52,968 nt of DNA from a virus. The stretch covers positions 1 through 52,968 of the IMG/VR virus record IMGVR_UViG_3300030118_000298; one strand, written 5' to 3'. Each line of letters opens with the position of its first letter. The first letter of the stretch is position 1. Under the pieces are notes generated by a model. The model ran no database searches. It saw only the letters and a program-made list of their open reading frames with translations, and was not told the origin of the DNA. Shown here in pieces: positions 1 through 8,123 of the stretch. The position numbers were made by a program, and so were the translations under genes.

Positions 1-136
1 CAGGTGAACCTATCTTACCTTTATACACACATCCCCTACATCCGTTTGGTCTATCTATTTCAAACTTACCACAAGTTGTTGGGCCACTAGCTGAATCTTT
101 CCAGTGGTTAAGTTTACTTATGGTAGCTTGGTAATC
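1..136. repeat. Left copy of 136-bp terminal direct repeat (assembly closure)
   Basis: The first 136 bases recur at 52833-52968 with two differences, at positions 26 (C here, T at the other end) and 59 (T here, C there). Both are third-codon-position changes inside the minus-strand primase-helicase gene and leave Val and Glu unchanged. An overlap inside a gene that is rebuilt in frame by joining the ends indicates a circular or circularly permuted molecule rather than a biological terminal repeat. The two differences suggest population variation. Confidence 0.93.
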
Positions 137-985
137 AAACTTTGGATGACGTTGACTCCACTCTACTGCTGTCTTCTCTGCATCATTACAGAAAGCGGCT
201 ACACCTATAAGGTCATACCATAATGGTTCGTCAACCTTGTCTTGATTGTCTACTGCCCAGTCAATCTGCTTACATTTAGATTTAACTATTGAACCAACAG
301 CAAGTGGGAACTCTTGTTTAGACACAAGGTTTTCGAGCAATGTGTTGTCACGAGTGTGACTTTCAGTGCCCCGGGGCGTATCACGATAGAAATAAGATAA
401 AGATTCAGTCAGAGCAGAAACCTCTACTGGTTCTGCATCTACTAAAAGTTTTACTTCATTACCATTCTTCGGGTTGTGTGTACCAACAGGTCTTAATACT
501 AATGCACTGTTAGCTGTAAGTCCTGCATCTATCTTAAACTCTTTATCCAATGCCGCTTGTTTCATAGCATTGGCTAGTGGCTTCCAATCTTTTGGTTCTA
601 GTTCTTCTGTTAGTACCCAATATACATGTAACCCATTACCCGAATATACTATCATCGGTTTGGGTAAACTCATTGTGTGTACAAATTTACCTAGTTCTTG
701 TAATCCTTCTTTCCAAGATGCGTATGGTTTTCCTTCACCACAATCTACATCTATAGCTATAACCTTAGTTGCTCTAACGTTATCTTGTTTTCTATTACCT
801 TTAACGTTGAAAGAAGATATAGCGAAATAAGTGTTGTTACCTGTGCTATCCAATCTTTCACATGTCTGTGCAAGTTCTTCTACCGACTCAAAGAAACCCT
901 GTTTACGACCATCTTGGTTGATAACAGTGGTTACATAAAACCCTTCTATCGGTAGGACTCGCTGAAGAAACTCTAGCGTGTTCAT
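1..985 (-). CDS. AEP-type primase-helicase, N-terminal part (continues from 52832)
   Basis: This is the primase half of a protein that crosses the circular junction. Translated from the ATG at 985, it shows the archaeo-eukaryotic primase signature: an hhhDhD motif (D79, D81 in IAIDVDCGEGK) and a motif II histidine (H120 in SGNGLHVYW). A cysteine cluster (CGK...GCRGC) lies near residues 310-326 and could bind zinc. Joined to 52832-50962 the reading frame is exactly 2,856 bases, or 951 residues. The C-terminal half is an ATPase. The start follows AGGTAGGTAG on the minus strand. The protein would prime and unwind DNA at the replication fork. It is the last large gene of the leftward replication block. 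Confidence in the primase call rests on the motif pair; no search was run. Confidence 0.85.
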   Translation of the reverse strand, partial: MNTLEFLQRVLPIEGFYVTTVINQDGRKQGFFESVEELAQTCERLDSTGNNTYFAISSFNVKGNRKQDNVRATKVIAIDVDCGEGKPYASWKEGLQELGKFVHTMSLPKPMIVYSGNGLHVYWVLTEELEPKDWKPLANAMKQAALDKEFKIDAGLTANSALVLRPVGTHNPKNGNEVKLLVDAEPVEVSALTESLSYFYRDTPRGTESHTRDNTLLENLVSKQEFPLAVGSIVKSKCKQIDWAVDNQDKVDEPLWYDLIGVAAFCNDAEKTAVEWSQRHPKFDYQATISKLNHWKDSASGPTTCGKFEIDRPNGCRGCVYKGKIGSP

Positions 986-1005
986 ATCTACCTACCTATG
1001 TTATA

Positions 1006-1041
1006 GGGGAGAGCATTAATGCAGTCTCAACTACTCTCCCC
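1006..1041 (-). other. Intergenic hairpin before primase-helicase
   Basis: An 8-bp perfect stem (1006-1013 with 1034-1041) encloses a loop containing the palindrome GCATTAATGC. It lies in the gap between the HTH gene and the primase-helicase start. No U-run follows on the minus strand, so it looks more like an mRNA processing or stability hairpin than an intrinsic terminator. Confidence 0.5.
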
Positions 1042-1052
1042 ATATTATCATC

Positions 1053-1337
1053 TTACTCTGTTTTGTTGATAACCTCAAGAAGCCTTTGGAATCTATACTT
1101 TTGTTCCATAGCTATAACCTCGGGTGCGGGCCACCCATCAGTCATAATATCGAGTAAATCCTTGAGTGTGCTTCGTACTTTCTTATCGTTATTCTTACGG
1201 ATTTTGTTACCTTTCACCCATCCATAATAAGTCATACGAGACACACCAAGAAGTTCTGACATATTGCTTGTGGTTAAAAGCATATGCTTTCGTAAGGCTT
1301 CCACTTTCTTGAAATCAAGAGGTGGTATGTTAGCCAT
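1053..1337 (-). CDS. Small helix-turn-helix DNA-binding protein
   Basis: A 94-residue protein with a recognisable helix-turn-helix around residues 21-45: a helix with TTSNMSELLGVSRMTYYGWVKG, typical of phage Cro/transcriptional regulators or replication-associated wHTH proteins. The second ATG at 1337 is preferred over one at 1346, because the AGGAG at about 1347-1351 abuts the first ATG with no spacing and sits nine bases from the second. It overlaps the end of the ssDNA-binding protein gene by 8 bases and precedes the primase-helicase, so it is co-transcribed with replication genes. It could be a regulator of the early-to-late switch or an accessory replication factor. The DNA target is unknown. 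Confidence 0.65.
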   Translation of the reverse strand: MANIPPLDFKKVEALRKHMLLTTSNMSELLGVSRMTYYGWVKGNKIRKNNDKKVRSTLKDLLDIMTDGWPAPEVIAMEQKYRFQRLLEVINKTE

Positions 1338-2076
1338 TGTCCACATCTCCTACTAGCTGTGCAATCTCTGCGGCTAGGTCATCAGCACCACTGACAGTCT
1401 TTGCCGCCTTTGGTTCTTCAACAGGCTTCTGTACTTCAACAGGCTTTACTTGTTGAGCAGGTTTGATAGCTTGTACGACCTTCGGCTTTGCAGGAGCAGG
1501 AGTTGGTTCTTCCGCTGCAGCTGCAGCCGGAGAGGTCTCACTCACAGAAACATCTTCTTCTATGGTGAATCCTTCTACTTCTTCAAAGCCAAACTTAGTA
1601 GCACCACTTGCACCCTCTACATACTGGATGATTTGTACTGCTCTAAGTCTGAGTGATACACCTGCACCAAGCATAGCTGTATGATAGAAAGCACATGAGC
1701 CATTTACCTTTATCTCTGACCCACCATAAATATTAGAGTTGGTCATCATATTACCTTTACTATCAAAGACAGCAGGTTTATATGCGGCTTTAGATTTGAA
1801 TTTGATAATCACATTACCTGTAGGATTACCATCCTCATCCACTTCTTTACTAAATGGAAGTGGTGCTTGCTTGATTTCTGTATTAGGTTTGTCTTTCTTC
1901 AAAGCCTTAATACCTTCAACAACACTCTGTTTGATTAGTTCAATCACTGGCTGAGCATCTTCTTCAGACAAACAAAGGTTGACCTTGTAATGTCCTTGCT
2001 CATCAAACTTAGTGTCGGGCGCACTTATGTAAGGGTAGTACGCAATCCCTTTAGCGGTTGTAAAAGTTTTATTCAT
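1330..2076 (-). CDS. T7 gp2.5-like ssDNA-binding protein
   Basis: 248 residues. The N-terminal 165 residues resemble the T7 gp2.5/DUF2815 ssDNA-binding family: an opening GIAYYPYISAPDTKF strand, a charged KxNLCLSEEDA segment, and a conserved IYGGSEIKVNGSCAFYH core before GAGVSLRLRAVQI. A long Ala/Pro/Lys-rich linker (about residues 180-225) leads to an acidic C-terminal tail (DDLAAEIAQLVGDVDNG) of the kind single-strand binding proteins use to recruit polymerase and helicase. An AGGAGGTTC Shine-Dalgarno precedes the ATG. It sits in the replication operon, overlapping the next gene upstream by 8 bases. The family call is from memory of the pattern. Confidence 0.75.
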   Translation of the reverse strand: MNKTFTTAKGIAYYPYISAPDTKFDEQGHYKVNLCLSEEDAQPVIELIKQSVVEGIKALKKDKPNTEIKQAPLPFSKEVDEDGNPTGNVIIKFKSKAAYKPAVFDSKGNMMTNSNIYGGSEIKVNGSCAFYHTAMLGAGVSLRLRAVQIIQYVEGASGATKFGFEEVEGFTIEEDVSVSETSPAAAAAEEPTPAPAKPKVVQAIKPAQQVKPVEVQKPVEEPKAAKTVSGADDLAAEIAQLVGDVDNG

Positions 2077-2761
2077 AGTCTGAACCTCCTAGTTCATTGG
2101 TTAAATTAAATCCATCTTCTTCGACAAAACCGAAATCATCGAATGAATGGGTGGACTGTCCTGTTTCAACAGCAAGTTCTCCTGTGACAATCCTAGTCTG
2201 TTTAGTCCCCAAATGCTCATCGACATGCTTTTGGTTTGCATCACTATTGAATCCACGAAAACTAAATCTTAGTTTTGGGAAAGTCGCTAGTGTATCAAAC
2301 TCTATCCTTGTCCTTACTATCTCGGGTGCAATACCACGCATGGACAATTCTTTTTGATAAGCGTTCAAGTTCTTCAAAGACGCAGGAGTAACTTGTAGTA
2401 AGTATGCTTCACTAAATGGGGCCTTTGCTAAGACAACTGCCAATCGTTTCTGATCGACACAAGCCTTAACCTTAGACCCTGTTGGTGTAGTCCTAGAACC
2501 CCAAGCGTTCTGTGGGCAAGAAACACACATGTCATTCTGTATGGCATGACTGTTCTTATTCGGATATACACCATCTAGTGAATAGCAATCGGGAGTAGAA
2601 GACTGGCTATCTTCAGACCATTCCTCTGCATACCAAGATTTGGATAGCTTTGGATTCGCACCGACAATGACAACATCTATACTCTTGTCGAGTACAGTCT
2701 CCTCGTCACCACTGACAACACGAAACTCTTGTCCTTTGATAGATATCTTCGGTGCAATCAT
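2069..2761 (-). CDS. Cys-rich phage replication-region protein, unknown
   Basis: 230 residues, not assigned. The visible feature is a run of cysteines, C59 (DCYSLDG), C79 and C82 (MCVSCPQNAWGS) and C102 (KACVDQKR), spaced like a structural zinc site. The middle (about 105-170) has alternating strands and a FPKLRFSFRGF motif. The C-terminus is acidic and aromatic (DDFGFVEEDGFNLTNEL), like the tail of an ssDNA-binding protein. It lies directly upstream of the gp2.5-like gene with overlapping ends (start 2761 overlaps the previous stop). Context and the acidic tail suggest a DNA-binding or recombination accessory protein, but that is inference. Confidence 0.6.
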   Translation of the reverse strand: MIAPKISIKGQEFRVVSGDEETVLDKSIDVVIVGANPKLSKSWYAEEWSEDSQSSTPDCYSLDGVYPNKNSHAIQNDMCVSCPQNAWGSRTTPTGSKVKACVDQKRLAVVLAKAPFSEAYLLQVTPASLKNLNAYQKELSMRGIAPEIVRTRIEFDTLATFPKLRFSFRGFNSDANQKHVDEHLGTKQTRIVTGELAVETGQSTHSFDDFGFVEEDGFNLTNELGGSDYE

Positions 2762-3165
2762 TTATCGTCTGCCTTATTAACAGGCTTACGAACATTGACA
2801 TCTATTCGTGTGCCATAATTAACACCATCGGGAACAGCTTTGTTGGCATCAATATAGCCACGCACTGCTGTCTTACTGACTCTTTTCTCTAGCATATCCC
2901 ATGCTTCATTAGTCTTAATAAAACCTAGGACTGCATCCCAATCTCCCACTTGGGCAAAGTCGGTAGTCGTTATGAACGCTGTACCGAATGGTGTCTTCTT
3001 AGAAGTTTCACCATCAGCATCCATCTTTTCTTTTAGCCACGCTTCAAGTTTGAGAAGATTAGCTTTTATATCTGCAACCTTTTCTTTGGCTTCAGCTTCT
3101 ATAGCTTCCTTCTGTCCTCTCAACTTGAGGTATGTGGCAATAACTTTATCTGTAGTTAGTTCCAT
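2758..3165 (-). CDS. Small replication-region protein with N-terminal coiled coil
   Basis: 135 residues, not assigned. Residues 8-50 are a strongly helical, charged segment (KLRGQKEAIEAEAKEKVADI) likely to form a coiled coil. The rest contains TPFGTAFITTTDFAQVGDWDAVL and a basic C-terminus. Similar short proteins commonly sit beside ssDNA-binding and helicase genes in podoviruses, but I cannot name the family. The start is preceded by GAGGTAACT, the same initiation signal used by several genes in the 8-13 kb cassette. It overlaps the downstream gene by 4 bases and follows the SNF2 helicase stop by 2 bases, so it is part of one operon. Confidence 0.6.
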   Translation of the reverse strand: MELTTDKVIATYLKLRGQKEAIEAEAKEKVADIKANLLKLEAWLKEKMDADGETSKKTPFGTAFITTTDFAQVGDWDAVLGFIKTNEAWDMLEKRVSKTAVRGYIDANKAVPDGVNYGTRIDVNVRKPVNKADDK

Positions 3166-3167
3166 AG

Positions 3168-4718
3168 TTACCTCGTTTCCTTCTGTATAAGGTCTAGTAA
3201 AAGACCTTGTAGTTTTTGTTTATTTTTTAATCTCTCATACATCTTATACTCTAGGTCTGTTGACTCTATGTGTATGACGTTTGAGACATGTTTCTTACCT
3301 ATCCTTTCAATGCGACCATTCGCTTGAATGTATTGCTCGTTGCTTGTCACTGGCCCATACCACACCACAGTAGATGCGGCGGTAAGAGTTAGACCATGTG
3401 CCATAGTTGCAGGGTGAGCAATCAATACATGTGGATTCTTTTCATTCTGAAAGTTATGAAAGATAGTGTTTCGTTTTGAAGAAGATACTTCTCCATTAAC
3501 AACAGCTACATCCCATGCCTTTGAGAGTTCTCTTTCCAACATGTTTAATGTTCCTGTAAGGGGAACAAAAACTATAACCTTACCTCCAACTTCCTCTATA
3601 ATTTCTTTAACAACTTTAACTCTTGGCGAACAATCAAGTTCAATGTGTCTGCCATCATCTCCGTACACTACACCACAACTTATCTGCACAAGTTTCTGTA
3701 GTTTTACGGCTTCATTGACAGCAGTGATTGTTCCTTCTTCTTCAAGCTGTGTTACAAAATGTTTCAACATTATTGCATAATGTCTCTTCTGTTCGGGGGT
3801 GAGGTCTATCTTCCTTGTTTGATAGACTGTATCGGGTAGGTCAAAGCATTCATCTCTTGTGTATCTAACAGCAGGATATAAAATATGTCTTACTGTTTCT
3901 ATTGATTCGGGTCTTGGTATCCACTTCCATTGTCCTATCTTCATCATTACAGCTTCTCTAAAAGCAGTATAAGTTTTGGTGCAGTAAGGACTATCTACTA
4001 GTTTAGCTAATGCCCAAGCATCAGTAGGATCATTCGGTGTGGGTGTACCTGTCATCAACCACAAACGAGTTCTTGGATGTTTGTCCATGAACTTCCTGAG
4101 CGTTCGAAATCTATTTGTTGATGGGTTTCTAAGAACAGCGGCTTCATCTACAATAACAAGGTCAAACATATTGACAGCATCATCGGATATAATATTGAAA
4201 CCATCGTGGTTTATAATATAAAAGTCTGCTTCTGTCTTGAGTAGCTTCTTTCTTCTTGCACTTGTTCCATGTAAAGTTAGTGATGTACGATGAGGAAAGT
4301 TCATAAAGATACCATCACCCCATACTCTCTCAAGTGTAGATAGTGGTGATATAATTAGTACCTTCTTAACTTCTCCTATCTCCATAAGATAATCTGATGC
4401 CCACAATGCTGACTGTGTTTTACCAGTTCCTATCTCGTTAAGTACCAATGCTTTCTTGTGCATGGTAAGAAAAGCAGAAGTCATGCGTTGATGTTCGTAA
4501 GGTGTATAACGACCTGTCCAGTTATAATAATGTAGTATGGGGGATGGTACTTGAAATCCTAGATTGCGTAACACCTTCACTTCGTCAAGTTTGTGTGGTG
4601 CTACAACAAGTTCTGCTCCGTCATACTTCAGCATGCGGGCCGTAGGAATCGTTTGTAAAATTTGATTTGGGTGCTTTGGGTTAAGAGCAATAGCTTTTGC
4701 TTGTTCAATAACAATCAT
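3168..4718 (-). CDS. SNF2-type superfamily II DNA helicase/translocase
   Basis: 516 residues with complete SF2 motifs: Walker A LNEIGTGKT (residues 93-101), motif II DEAA (191-194), motif III LMTGTPTPN (about 221-229), and a C-terminal helicase lobe ending in QANGRIERIG (motif VI). The short length and DEAA/GTPTPN spelling match the phage SNF2-like helicases found in marine podoviruses. It would move on duplex or forked DNA using ATP and may replace a hexameric helicase or assist recombination-dependent replication. The start overlaps the VRR-NUC stop (ATGA). It lies between two nuclease genes and the ssDNA-binding protein, so a role in replication or recombination is likely. Confidence 0.88.
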   Translation of the reverse strand: MIVIEQAKAIALNPKHPNQILQTIPTARMLKYDGAELVVAPHKLDEVKVLRNLGFQVPSPILHYYNWTGRYTPYEHQRMTSAFLTMHKKALVLNEIGTGKTQSALWASDYLMEIGEVKKVLIISPLSTLERVWGDGIFMNFPHRTSLTLHGTSARRKKLLKTEADFYIINHDGFNIISDDAVNMFDLVIVDEAAVLRNPSTNRFRTLRKFMDKHPRTRLWLMTGTPTPNDPTDAWALAKLVDSPYCTKTYTAFREAVMMKIGQWKWIPRPESIETVRHILYPAVRYTRDECFDLPDTVYQTRKIDLTPEQKRHYAIMLKHFVTQLEEEGTITAVNEAVKLQKLVQISCGVVYGDDGRHIELDCSPRVKVVKEIIEEVGGKVIVFVPLTGTLNMLERELSKAWDVAVVNGEVSSSKRNTIFHNFQNEKNPHVLIAHPATMAHGLTLTAASTVVWYGPVTSNEQYIQANGRIERIGKKHVSNVIHIESTDLEYKMYERLKNKQKLQGLLLDLIQKETR

Positions 4719-5014
4719 TGTTCGCCCTTAATATAAGTAATAACTTCTTGTATAGTTTCTTTGTCGTAAACTAAAAAACATTTGCCACCATTCATTTCTA
4801 TCTCCTTCATTGTTTTGGTCTGCAATGCAGTCGGCTTCTTTGTTTTATCAGCCTTGCATTCTATACCTACAAATCTACCCTTCACTATGGCTACCCTATC
4901 GGGTATACCTGCTTTACCGAAAGGCCCACTCTGTGGACTGTAAAACCAAACGTCAAGTTCTTTCAGTGACTTATCTAACCAACGTTTAATTTTTCCCTCG
5001 GGGGTATTACTCAT
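4715..5014 (-). CDS. VRR-NUC domain nuclease
   Basis: 99 residues from the internal ATG at 5014; the open frame extends to 5089, but that stretch overlaps the previous gene and reads as hydrophobic non-family sequence. The compact VRR-NUC fold is evident: GIPDR (D39), then GIECKADKTKKPTALQ with E52 and K54 forming the PD-(D/E)XK site and Q65 in the following helix. Family members act as Holliday-junction or flap nucleases. The gene lies immediately upstream of the SNF2 helicase with overlapping ends; VRR-NUC domains are commonly paired with SNF2 helicases, so the two probably work on the same branched DNA. Confidence 0.88.
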   Translation of the reverse strand: MSNTPEGKIKRWLDKSLKELDVWFYSPQSGPFGKAGIPDRVAIVKGRFVGIECKADKTKKPTALQTKTMKEIEMNGGKCFLVYDKETIQEVITYIKGEQ

Positions 5015-5036
5015 ATTATTATTCTTTACATAAATG

Positions 5037-5687
5037 TCAAGTAGCAAAATCACAAATATTTTTTGCAGGACAAAACCTACATAAACCACTAGGTTTAGGT
5101 GGCCATTTATTATTTATGAATGATTGATTAATCCGTTCTGTTTTACTCAATAACTTTACCCACATGTCATCTGACTCTGTTCTATCATATGTATGTGAGT
5201 CTAGTGCCATATCCTTCAGCCATACAAAAGTTGACTGGACTTGTTTTATATTTGGAAAATGTTGGAACACCTGCAATGCAAACATCTCTAGCTGTGAGAA
5301 GTCGGGTCTACGTTTGCCAGTCTTCCAATCCATAACGATAGCCTTATCATCAAACAAAACTAGAACATCAAGTATGGATCGTAACCAAGCGTCTTTCTCC
5401 CACCAAGTTGTTGGTGTAAGGTTTTCATTTAGTGTAAGCTTCTGCTCTACTTGTAAAGTTCCACCCATACCCTCTATGCTTTTACATAGAGGTTCATAGG
5501 CTTCTGACTCAGTAGGCAATGCCACCTGTTTATCTAGTCGATGTTCGAGTGCTTCGTGTATTCGCTCACCATAGATAGTGGCATCGCTACCTGTATCCTT
5601 TACTTCTTTGGTTACCCTTTGATGGTAATATCGTTTAGGGCAGTTCTCATACATCTTAATAGATGAGAACGAATGTGATAATGTCAT
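5037..5687 (-). CDS. Cas4/RecB-like PD-(D/E)XK exonuclease with Fe-S cysteines
   Basis: 216 residues. The nuclease site is complete: H44 (GERIHEALEHR), D107 (SILDVLV), D120 and K122 (VMDWKTGK), and Q132 in the following helix. Four cysteines, C16 (NCPKRYY) near the N-terminus and C203, C206 and C212 at the C-terminus (LCRFCPAKNIC), match the iron-sulfur clasp of Cas4/AddB-type nucleases. Such proteins resect double-strand ends for recombination-dependent replication. The start follows GAGGATG eight bases upstream and overlaps the previous gene by 4 bases. There is no CRISPR array in the genome, so I do not read this as an adaptation nuclease. Confidence 0.88.
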   Translation of the reverse strand: MTLSHSFSSIKMYENCPKRYYHQRVTKEVKDTGSDATIYGERIHEALEHRLDKQVALPTESEAYEPLCKSIEGMGGTLQVEQKLTLNENLTPTTWWEKDAWLRSILDVLVLFDDKAIVMDWKTGKRRPDFSQLEMFALQVFQHFPNIKQVQSTFVWLKDMALDSHTYDRTESDDMWVKLLSKTERINQSFINNKWPPKPSGLCRFCPAKNICDFAT

Positions 5688-5929
5688 GTAGACATCCTCT
5701 TCATTATGTCATACTTCAGCATTTCAAGTATAGCTACGGTTTCTGTACTATTCTCTAGTATACTAGAAAACCTTACATACTCCCCACCTAACTTTACCAT
5801 AACAAGTAGTTCTTCTGCTGAAGGGTCTTCCTTTACAGCAGTGGATACCTTGTCAAGTATCTCAAGTATTCTTTGTTTCTTATTACTATGTGCCTTAAAT
5901 TCATTAGGCAGTTCTTCTTCATTAATCAT
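5684..5929 (-). CDS. Small acidic protein between polymerase and nuclease, unknown
   Basis: 81 residues, acidic N-terminal half (INEEELPNEFKAHSNKK) and mostly helical prediction, ending MLKYDIMKRMST. I do not recognise a family. It overlaps both neighbours by 4 bases (DNA polymerase upstream, Cas4/RecB-like nuclease downstream), so translation is probably coupled and its product is likely an accessory of replication. AT-rich like its neighbours. Confidence 0.55.
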   Translation of the reverse strand: MINEEELPNEFKAHSNKKQRILEILDKVSTAVKEDPSAEELLVMVKLGGEYVRFSSILENSTETVAILEMLKYDIMKRMST

Positions 5930-7800
5930 TTAGCTTCTCCATAATTATAACCTACACCCGATTCACATGCAACAGGCAAGTCCTTTGCCCAGCGTGGTGG
6001 TGTAGACATTTTTCTCTCAACAAGTTGACGTGCGTGTGTCTTGTCGTTTTCCCGGGCCGTGATAATAACTTCATCATGTACTTGAAAAGCAACATGATAT
6101 GACTGTCCGATTGATGCCATTTGCTCTGCGACTACAATCCTAGCCAAAGCCTGTACCACATTCTCTGTAACTTTACCTCCGTAAATCCTAGTCCAGTCAA
6201 TCTTCTGCTGTTCACCAGTCATCAGTCTTTTCTGTGTAAGTTTACGGAAAGTCCTAGCGTCAGATATATATTCAAAACCATCAGCCGTATTACGCAACGC
6301 ATTGTATTTTATCTTCAATCCATTAGGTAAAGTTATGCCATCCTTATCATAAGGAAGTAACTCACATATCTTACCCGATGCACCCGACACCATACCATTC
6401 AGAGCATGACCACAGCTATGCCACAGTGATACTATCTTATGGTTCTTCTGTCGGTATAAGTTTACAATACGTTTGGCTTCGTTTTCATCTATGTCTACAG
6501 CGATACCACCTTGCCCAAGAGCAAGAGTGGTTCTAAACTTTACATGACCCATACCATACCCGAGTCCTAAGATACAAGTTTTCCCTACAAACCTTTGAAT
6601 CTTATCGTCTTTTGTAACTTTCCTACCATATACTTCAGTAGCAAATTCACTATAGACATCACGACCTTCACGGAATGCTTGCACAAGATCATCTTGTCCT
6701 GCGATGTACGCAACCATACGGGCTTCTATCTGTGACGAGTCACAAGCAATCAAGCTATGACCTTTAGGCACAGTGATAGCTTTACGGATAGCACCATTTC
6801 TAGGTAGGTTCTGTAAGTTTAGTTTATCACCACCACTAAACCTACCTGTATGTGCGCCATAGTAGTTGAGCATTATAGGTAACGCTCCCCTGTCTGCTAC
6901 CTTCATAAGGTTCTCGGTTCTAGTCTCTTCGATGGTAGACTTTGTACCAAGTCTTGCCGCCACTAAAGATTGCACCTTTGGGTTAGGGTGTTCTAATAAA
7001 GCAGTAAACTCTTTATCTGTCTTTGCAAACGCATAGGTTTCTTTACCAGTGCGTAGGCTAGTCTTCATCGGTGGTTCTACACCAACAGTTTCTAGTATCT
7101 TTGCAAAGATTTGATTAGACATCAGAGCCTTTTTAACTTTCTCCTCACTCAAACCTTTAAGTGCTAGTGATTCGATCAGTTGTCGTTTGCTATCTCTAAC
7201 CTTTTGAAGATGGTCAGCTAGAACTCCCTTATCTAATATAATAGTAGGTTCAGTATACATACGGATTGTTTGGTCTATAATCATAAGTTCAGATACAGGT
7301 ACTTTACTTCTTAACTTTTGATACAGTTTGTATGTCAAGTTTATATCCTGCAAACAATAGTCAGCATACCTGTCAAGTTCTTGTGGTGAGAAGTCATTGC
7401 GTTTCTTACCAAGACCTTGTATAATCTCATCCCCTTTTTGACCAAGGTTATAGAAGTTTGCTAGAGCCTTGAGAGAACCTCCCACATTTGCATGATGAAA
7501 TGGTCTAGCCATAGACAAAGTATCAAACCAAAACTTAGGCTTAATACCATACAACCAAGATAGAATAGCACCATCGAACACAGTATTGTGTGCAAGGATA
7601 GCATCTTCCGAATAGTCTAGTGAGTTCAAAAACCTACCGACATCCCCCCCACTATACCAGTCGGGTGGGTTGTCATCTACCTTTATACCTACACCAATAA
7701 CCTCAAACCTTGGGTCTCTGATGTAAGCTTCAGTTGTCATTTTGGATAGGGAATACTCACGACTATAGTATGTTTCAAAGTCAATCGTGATTACTCTCAT
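5926..7800 (-). CDS. polA: Family A DNA polymerase with 3'-5' exonuclease
   Basis: 624 residues. The proofreading domain is intact: exo I D7-F-E9, exo II HNTVFD (D76), exo III with YADYCLQD near residue 150. The polymerase domain shows GRFSGGDKLNLQNLPR, motif A CDSSQIEARM, motif B QRFVGKTCILGLGYG and motif C QVHDEV. The residue four after the motif B lysine, equivalent to E. coli Phe762, is leucine. Motif A has Ala where most polymerases have Leu/Arg after Glu (QIEAR). There is no 5' nuclease domain and no DnaJ-type zinc insert. The start follows GGAGGGTTAG. It is the replicative polymerase and lies at the centre of the leftward replication block. Confidence 0.97.
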   Translation of the reverse strand: MRVITIDFETYYSREYSLSKMTTEAYIRDPRFEVIGVGIKVDDNPPDWYSGGDVGRFLNSLDYSEDAILAHNTVFDGAILSWLYGIKPKFWFDTLSMARPFHHANVGGSLKALANFYNLGQKGDEIIQGLGKKRNDFSPQELDRYADYCLQDINLTYKLYQKLRSKVPVSELMIIDQTIRMYTEPTIILDKGVLADHLQKVRDSKRQLIESLALKGLSEEKVKKALMSNQIFAKILETVGVEPPMKTSLRTGKETYAFAKTDKEFTALLEHPNPKVQSLVAARLGTKSTIEETRTENLMKVADRGALPIMLNYYGAHTGRFSGGDKLNLQNLPRNGAIRKAITVPKGHSLIACDSSQIEARMVAYIAGQDDLVQAFREGRDVYSEFATEVYGRKVTKDDKIQRFVGKTCILGLGYGMGHVKFRTTLALGQGGIAVDIDENEAKRIVNLYRQKNHKIVSLWHSCGHALNGMVSGASGKICELLPYDKDGITLPNGLKIKYNALRNTADGFEYISDARTFRKLTQKRLMTGEQQKIDWTRIYGGKVTENVVQALARIVVAEQMASIGQSYHVAFQVHDEVIITARENDKTHARQLVERKMSTPPRWAKDLPVACESGVGYNYGEAK

Positions 7801-8123
7801 CTAACCCTCCTAGTAAACCTAGGTTCTTTAACCTCATTGATTGTGGGAACTTGTTCTCCTGCCAATGCACCATAGCCACATGTGTCTACATAGTTATCTA
7901 CATTGGTAGGGTTCTCAGTAGTCCTAGCAATCTTGTACAATACCATCATCATAGGTACTTCATGGGGGAAGATATCCACCCCCAAGTATGTACTCCACAA
8001 ATCTGCTACCATCTCAAAGTTTTTACTAGCATCACCATGTTCTACTTCTCTATCTGATGATGTTAGTTTGTCTGCTAACTGTAGTATGTTACTACGTTTA
8101 TACTTAGCATTCTTTCTGCTCAT
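7797..8123 (-). CDS. DUF6378-like phage protein
   Basis: 108 residues from the ATG at 8123, chosen because GGAGGTAACG sits directly before it; an open frame extends to 8183 without a ribosome site. The core reads EHGDASKNFEMVADLWSTYL, then VPMMMVLYKIAR and DNYVDTCGYGALAGE. That histidine/aspartate-containing helical pattern is typical of the phage DUF6378 family, which I know only as uncharacterised and possibly related to all-alpha NTP pyrophosphohydrolase folds. It overlaps the polymerase start by 4 bases and the Ntn hydrolase gene by 20 bases. A nucleotide-pool role is a guess. Confidence 0.7.
   Translation of the reverse strand: MSRKNAKYKRSNILQLADKLTSSDREVEHGDASKNFEMVADLWSTYLGVDIFPHEVPMMMVLYKIARTTENPTNVDNYVDTCGYGALAGEQVPTINEVKEPRFTRRVR

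Noticed and set aside
1-136. Reading the terminal repeat as phage direct terminal repeats
   Set aside because: It lies inside a gene that is complete only after joining, and it contains two mismatches; an assembly overlap explains it better.
474-830. Plus-strand 118-codon open frame in the first kilobase
   Set aside because: It is the antisense of the primase half, whose AEP motifs are on the minus strand; no ribosome site.
5037-5687. Cas4-like nuclease as part of a CRISPR system
   Set aside because: No repeats of CRISPR form and no other cas gene are visible; the gene is in a replication operon.
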